Origin: a virus
Length of the DNA: 48,618 nt
IMG/VR virus record: IMGVR_UViG_3300031977_001417
Coordinates: 1 to 48,618 of that record
Direction: 5' to 3' (one strand)
The position numbers and the translations under genes were made by a program. The notes beneath the pieces were generated by a model. The model was not told where the DNA came from, made no database searches, and saw only the letters and a list, made by a program, of their open reading frames with translations. Positions 46,010-48,618 of this stretch are shown piece by piece. The number at the start of each line of letters is the position of its first letter. Position 1 is the first letter of the stretch.

Positions 46010-47686
46010 TTAAGCGCCAACTTCTTCAAAAGATACGCCAGTTCTTGTAGCGATGAAGTTAAGCTGAATAAAGTTAATTGCCTTAGCTGGCTTTAAGAAG
46101 ATATCGGCAACAAATTCGTTTCTGTCGATAACTTCTGGTGTGTTGTTATTTTCATTACACACTACCTTAAAGTCATATAAACCTTTTCTTGCTTGTACAT
46201 CTCTCAAGAATGGTTCTACTAGAGCTGTAAATTGTGCTCTTGTAAACGCATCGTTGAATTCAAACAGCTGGAATTTAGCTGCTGTAGCAATTGCTTTTTC
46301 TAGGACAATGAATAGTCTTCTAACGTTGATTCTATCAAACGCTGAAGGCTTGTCTAACATTGTTTTGTCGCCTAGTAATACAATGCCTGAGCCTGTAATA
46401 CCTGCGATTGGGTTAACCCCTGCTTTATAAAGCGTGTCTCTATCAGTTTTTCTGGGTGAGTACGCCATTTTAACAGCATTCTTAATATGTCCTCTGTTAA
46501 AACCAGCAGGCGACCACCATGGGTCGTTGGTTAAGTCTGTCTGTACACAAAGTCCTGCAACGTCTCCGTTACAAGGAATCCATCTGTATACATCGTTGTA
46601 TCTATCGTACATATACTTCCAACCACTGTCCATTACGGAGTAAGATGTAGTTGAGTATGAGTTTCTTGTAGTTACAATGTCTGCTGCTTCTTGTCCTGCG
46701 TTGTTAACAACGTCTGTCTTCTGTGGGGACAAAAATACCATGCAATCTTTTCTTACAGTTGCAATGTTGTCCTGCACATACTTACCAACAGTAACACTGT
46801 GGCCAGCAAGGAATAGAAGTGAAACGTCAACTTCTTCGTCGTTACCGAATTTTGCGTAACCTGTCTGAAGATCGCCGTCTGTTGGGCTGTCGTTTGCTCC
46901 GCCCTGTAAAGATACAGTAGCCTTAGTTGGATCTGTAACTGCGCTCATAAGTGTAAATGTAACACCAGAAGCATCTGAGCCCCAGTTTACATGTCCACCA
47001 ATGTGGTCTGTCCACCAAATGTACAATGACTGAAAGTTTAATACGTTTTTGTAGTAGTTGCTTTCGCCTGTAGATGTAACAGCATTTGCTGCCTTAGAAA
47101 CGCCAGCAAATCTTTCTAGAATTGTTCCTGCAGTACCAGTAAATAGACCGTCTTCATCAATAACAATAATGTGCATCTCGTCTTGAGATCCACCAGCATT
47201 GCTAACTGATGCGGTTGTGCTTGGTGCAGCATCAAATTCTTGCTTGTATGCCCAAGAACTAAAGTCTGATGAATCGGCCATGGATACTTTTAAGGAATTA
47301 CCTAAAGCACCTGGATATTTAGCAGCCCACGTTCCGTTGGCACCCGCTCCCGCGGAATGATTGTTTAAGTAATCAACTTCGTTTGTGATAAGCACGCCTG
47401 CGTCAGTACCAGCATTTAAAGCGCTTGTTCCTACGACACGGACAACCTGTAGGTTGTTTCCGTATGCTAAGAAAGAAGCGGCTGAAAACCAGTCTTCGGC
47501 CACGTCATTATCAGGCAAACCAAAAGTTCTTCTTAAGTTATTCTCTGAATCAATAGTTCGAATCTCGTCAGCGGGGCCCCACTTAAAGTCTCCTACAAAA
47601 CCAGCATTTGTGGTTGCGACTGCAGGTACGACTAAAGTCAAATCCCTTTCTGTTACGAGAACGCCTGGTGATAGCTGAAAAGCCAT
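46010..47686 (-). CDS. 18: Contractile tail sheath protein (T4 gp18)
   Basis: A 558-residue sheath protein. It begins LSPGVLVTERDLTLVVPAVA and contains GFVGDFKWGPADE, later NPIAGITGSGIVLLGDKTML, INVRRLFIVLEKAIATAAKF and a C-terminal hinge strand (FIQLNFIATRTGVSFEEVGA). It forms the contractile outer tail. T4 gp18 has 659 residues; the marine form lacks part of the protruding domain. GAGGAG precedes the ATG, with a late promoter at 47737-47744 and a hairpin in the leader. Confidence 0.97.
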   Translation of the reverse strand: MAFQLSPGVLVTERDLTLVVPAVATTNAGFVGDFKWGPADEIRTIDSENNLRRTFGLPDNDVAEDWFSAASFLAYGNNLQVVRVVGTSALNAGTDAGVLITNEVDYLNNHSAGAGANGTWAAKYPGALGNSLKVSMADSSDFSSWAYKQEFDAAPSTTASVSNAGGSQDEMHIIVIDEDGLFTGTAGTILERFAGVSKAANAVTSTGESNYYKNVLNFQSLYIWWTDHIGGHVNWGSDASGVTFTLMSAVTDPTKATVSLQGGANDSPTDGDLQTGYAKFGNDEEVDVSLLFLAGHSVTVGKYVQDNIATVRKDCMVFLSPQKTDVVNNAGQEAADIVTTRNSYSTTSYSVMDSGWKYMYDRYNDVYRWIPCNGDVAGLCVQTDLTNDPWWSPAGFNRGHIKNAVKMAYSPRKTDRDTLYKAGVNPIAGITGSGIVLLGDKTMLDKPSAFDRINVRRLFIVLEKAIATAAKFQLFEFNDAFTRAQFTALVEPFLRDVQARKGLYDFKVVCNENNNTPEVIDRNEFVADIFLKPAKAINFIQLNFIATRTGVSFEEVGA

Positions 47687-47708
47687 GTTTTTCTCCTCGA
47701 TTTAATTA

Positions 47709-47733
47709 AAATGATACAAGTTGTTTATCATTT
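47709..47733 (-). other. Hairpin in the gene 18 leader
   Basis: An 8-bp inverted repeat (AAATGATA/TATCATTT) with a nine-base loop lies between the late promoter and the gene 18 ribosome site. It could stabilise sheath mRNA or weakly terminate gene 17 mRNA. Confidence 0.45.
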
Positions 47734-47736
47734 AAT

Positions 47737-47744
47737 TATTTATA
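47737..47744 (-). promoter_or_regulatory. Late promoter TATAAATA of gene 18
   Basis: A perfect late box 50 bases before the gene 18 ATG, in the gap after gene 17. A hairpin (47709-47733) follows in the leader. Confidence 0.78.
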
Positions 47745-47748
47745 AAAA

Positions 47749-48618
47749 TTAAAATTTAAGTCCTAGTTCTTTAACTTTCTTCTGAAAGTCATCATCTAAT
47801 ATCCAATAATCACCATCGATAACTTCTCCTTCTGGCTCGTCAGTTCCCTTTCGAACAATAAAAGGAGTTAAATTTTCTTTAATATGTGCCATTTGTTTGT
47901 TATACAAACCGTCTCTGGTATTAATGTCAGTCAATTCTTTAAAGAAAGTATTAGTTGACAACCAACCAAACAACACCATACACATTACTAAATCATCATG
48001 ATACCCTTCGTCTGCTTGATAAGTATTACCTTTTTCTACAAAAGTGGATATCTCATGTATAGTTTCTGCATCAAAACAGAGTAACTTCTGTTCCTCCATC
48101 AAACTTTTAAAACTAAAACACCCCTGTCTTTTAACTTGCTTAGAAGTACTTACACCACGTCTAGTAACTTTACCAAACCCTGGTGATACATACTGTCTAT
48201 TTTTTTCAGTGACAGTACTAAAAATATTGTCGTATTCTATCTCCTCATGCAAAATGTCAACGACTTGTTGCCCTATGTCATTAGTTTCAATCAAGACATA
48301 AGCATTGTTATAATCCTCACCTAACTTTGCTACAACGTTAGGGTATAACATCGGAGCAATTTTATTATCTCTATATGTTGCTACTACTTTATAAGGCATT
48401 TCAGTTATATCAAATACAACACAGGCTGAATAATCTCCGCCTATACCTCTAGCAGTATCTACTGTAATTACATAGTATTTATGATCTTCAGGTTTTTCAT
48501 ATACCTTCAAAGAGTCGTTATCAAAGATCGGCTCTTTAGAACTTAACGCTCCAATGGTTCTAGCGTTAATAAGAGTATTAGATGAACCTAAAAACTCACA
48601 TAAAACTTCCTGGTTATA
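47749..48618 (-). CDS. 17: Large terminase (T4 gp17), C-terminal part, truncated by the window
   Basis: The frame is open from the right edge; 289 residues are visible. It starts within the gp17 motif QEVLCEFLGSSNTLI and continues into the RNase H-like nuclease domain: VDTARGIGGDYSACVVFD, an acidic LIETNDIGQQ, and YHDDLVMCMVLFGWL. This domain cuts concatemeric DNA during packaging; the ATPase domain lies outside the window. The visible start at 48510 (TTG) is not the true start. The tail (DDDFQKKVKELGLKF) is intact. Confidence 0.95.
   Translation of the reverse strand, partial: YNQEVLCEFLGSSNTLINARTIGALSSKEPIFDNDSLKVYEKPEDHKYYVITVDTARGIGGDYSACVVFDITEMPYKVVATYRDNKIAPMLYPNVVAKLGEDYNNAYVLIETNDIGQQVVDILHEEIEYDNIFSTVTEKNRQYVSPGFGKVTRRGVSTSKQVKRQGCFSFKSLMEEQKLLCFDAETIHEISTFVEKGNTYQADEGYHDDLVMCMVLFGWLSTNTFFKELTDINTRDGLYNKQMAHIKENLTPFIVRKGTDEPEGEVIDGDYWILDDDFQKKVKELGLKF

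Noticed and set aside
1-48618. tRNA genes, introns, inteins, insertion sequences
   Set aside because: No gap is large enough for an unnoticed tRNA without visible cloverleaf pairing. Genes 43, 20, 41 and 46 are uninterrupted, as is the visible part of 17. No transposase or homing-nuclease pattern was seen.

Overview
The window is one contiguous piece of a T4-like (contractile-tailed) virus genome. It is low in G+C by eye and every gene I support lies on the minus strand, so transcription runs from high to low coordinates. The terminase, tail sheath, tail tube, portal, prohead core, prohead protease and major capsid genes follow T4 order (17-18-19-20-67-21-22-23). The T4 replication and recombination genes are also here: 41, 43, 44, 45, 46, 47, 55, 62, regA, uvsW, uvsX and uvsY. 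Auxiliary genes typical of marine T4-like phages accompany them: cobS, a CobT-like gene, hsp20, peptide deformylase, 2OG-Fe(II) oxygenases, a ClpP-like protease and sugar enzymes. No photosystem gene is present, and a phage-encoded TonB-dependent outer-membrane receptor points to a Gram-negative, probably marine heterotrophic host. A pelagiphage-type virus is my best guess, but no host marker is decisive.

Layout from the right end, in transcription order: (1) 48618-39711, packaging, tail and head genes, each block behind a TATAAATA late promoter, ending at an intrinsic terminator after gene 23. (2) 39637-38603, an isolated unit with its own sigma70-type promoter and terminator, encoding a lipoprotein-like product with nine perfect 11-residue repeats. 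(3) 38585-37082, iscU, iscA, a small basic protein and a tail-tube-like protein. (4) 37007-34023, uvsY, uvsW, an Sm-like protein and late sigma factor gp55, with a consensus promoter on the opposite strand at 34611-34639. (5) 33969-26850, a 7-deazaguanine DNA-modification set (queE, folE, a DpdA-like transglycosylase, queD and a second QueD-like T-fold protein) mixed with DexA-like exonuclease, phosphoribosyltransferase and surface-sugar genes. (6) 26844-22365, gp47, gp46, glutaredoxin, peptide deformylase and a ClpP-like protease. (7) 22423-16230, M15 lysin, TonB-dependent receptor, exported His-rich protein, CobT-like and CobS. (8) 16246-2028, the replisome block with inserted enzymes: a degenerate oxygenase, sulfotransferase, peroxiredoxin, SPASM radical SAM, prolyl hydroxylase, Hsp20, nuclease and a short UDP-sugar dehydrogenase. 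(9) 2044-1, a hypothetical protein, an EF-hand membrane protein, an oxygenase and one truncated gene.

Regulation is readable. Thirteen TTGAC(A/T)-N16-18-TATAAT-like promoters precede early or auxiliary units, often inside the 3' end of the upstream gene. TATAAATA late promoters, served by gp55 with gp45 as in T4, precede structural and lysis genes. Most neighbours overlap by 1-17 bp or abut, with Shine-Dalgarno sequences inside the previous gene, so translational coupling is the rule. No gap exceeds about 165 bp, and I see no tRNA, CRISPR array, insertion sequence, intron or intein.

Candidates for undescribed biology are the phage TonB-dependent receptor beside a His-rich exported protein and cobS/cobT; the 11-residue-repeat lipoprotein cassette; a SPASM radical SAM enzyme abutting a 39-residue basic peptide inside the clamp-loader operon; the DpdA-like enzyme sharing a C-terminal LEDLF tail with the DNA polymerase; and the opposite-strand promoter.
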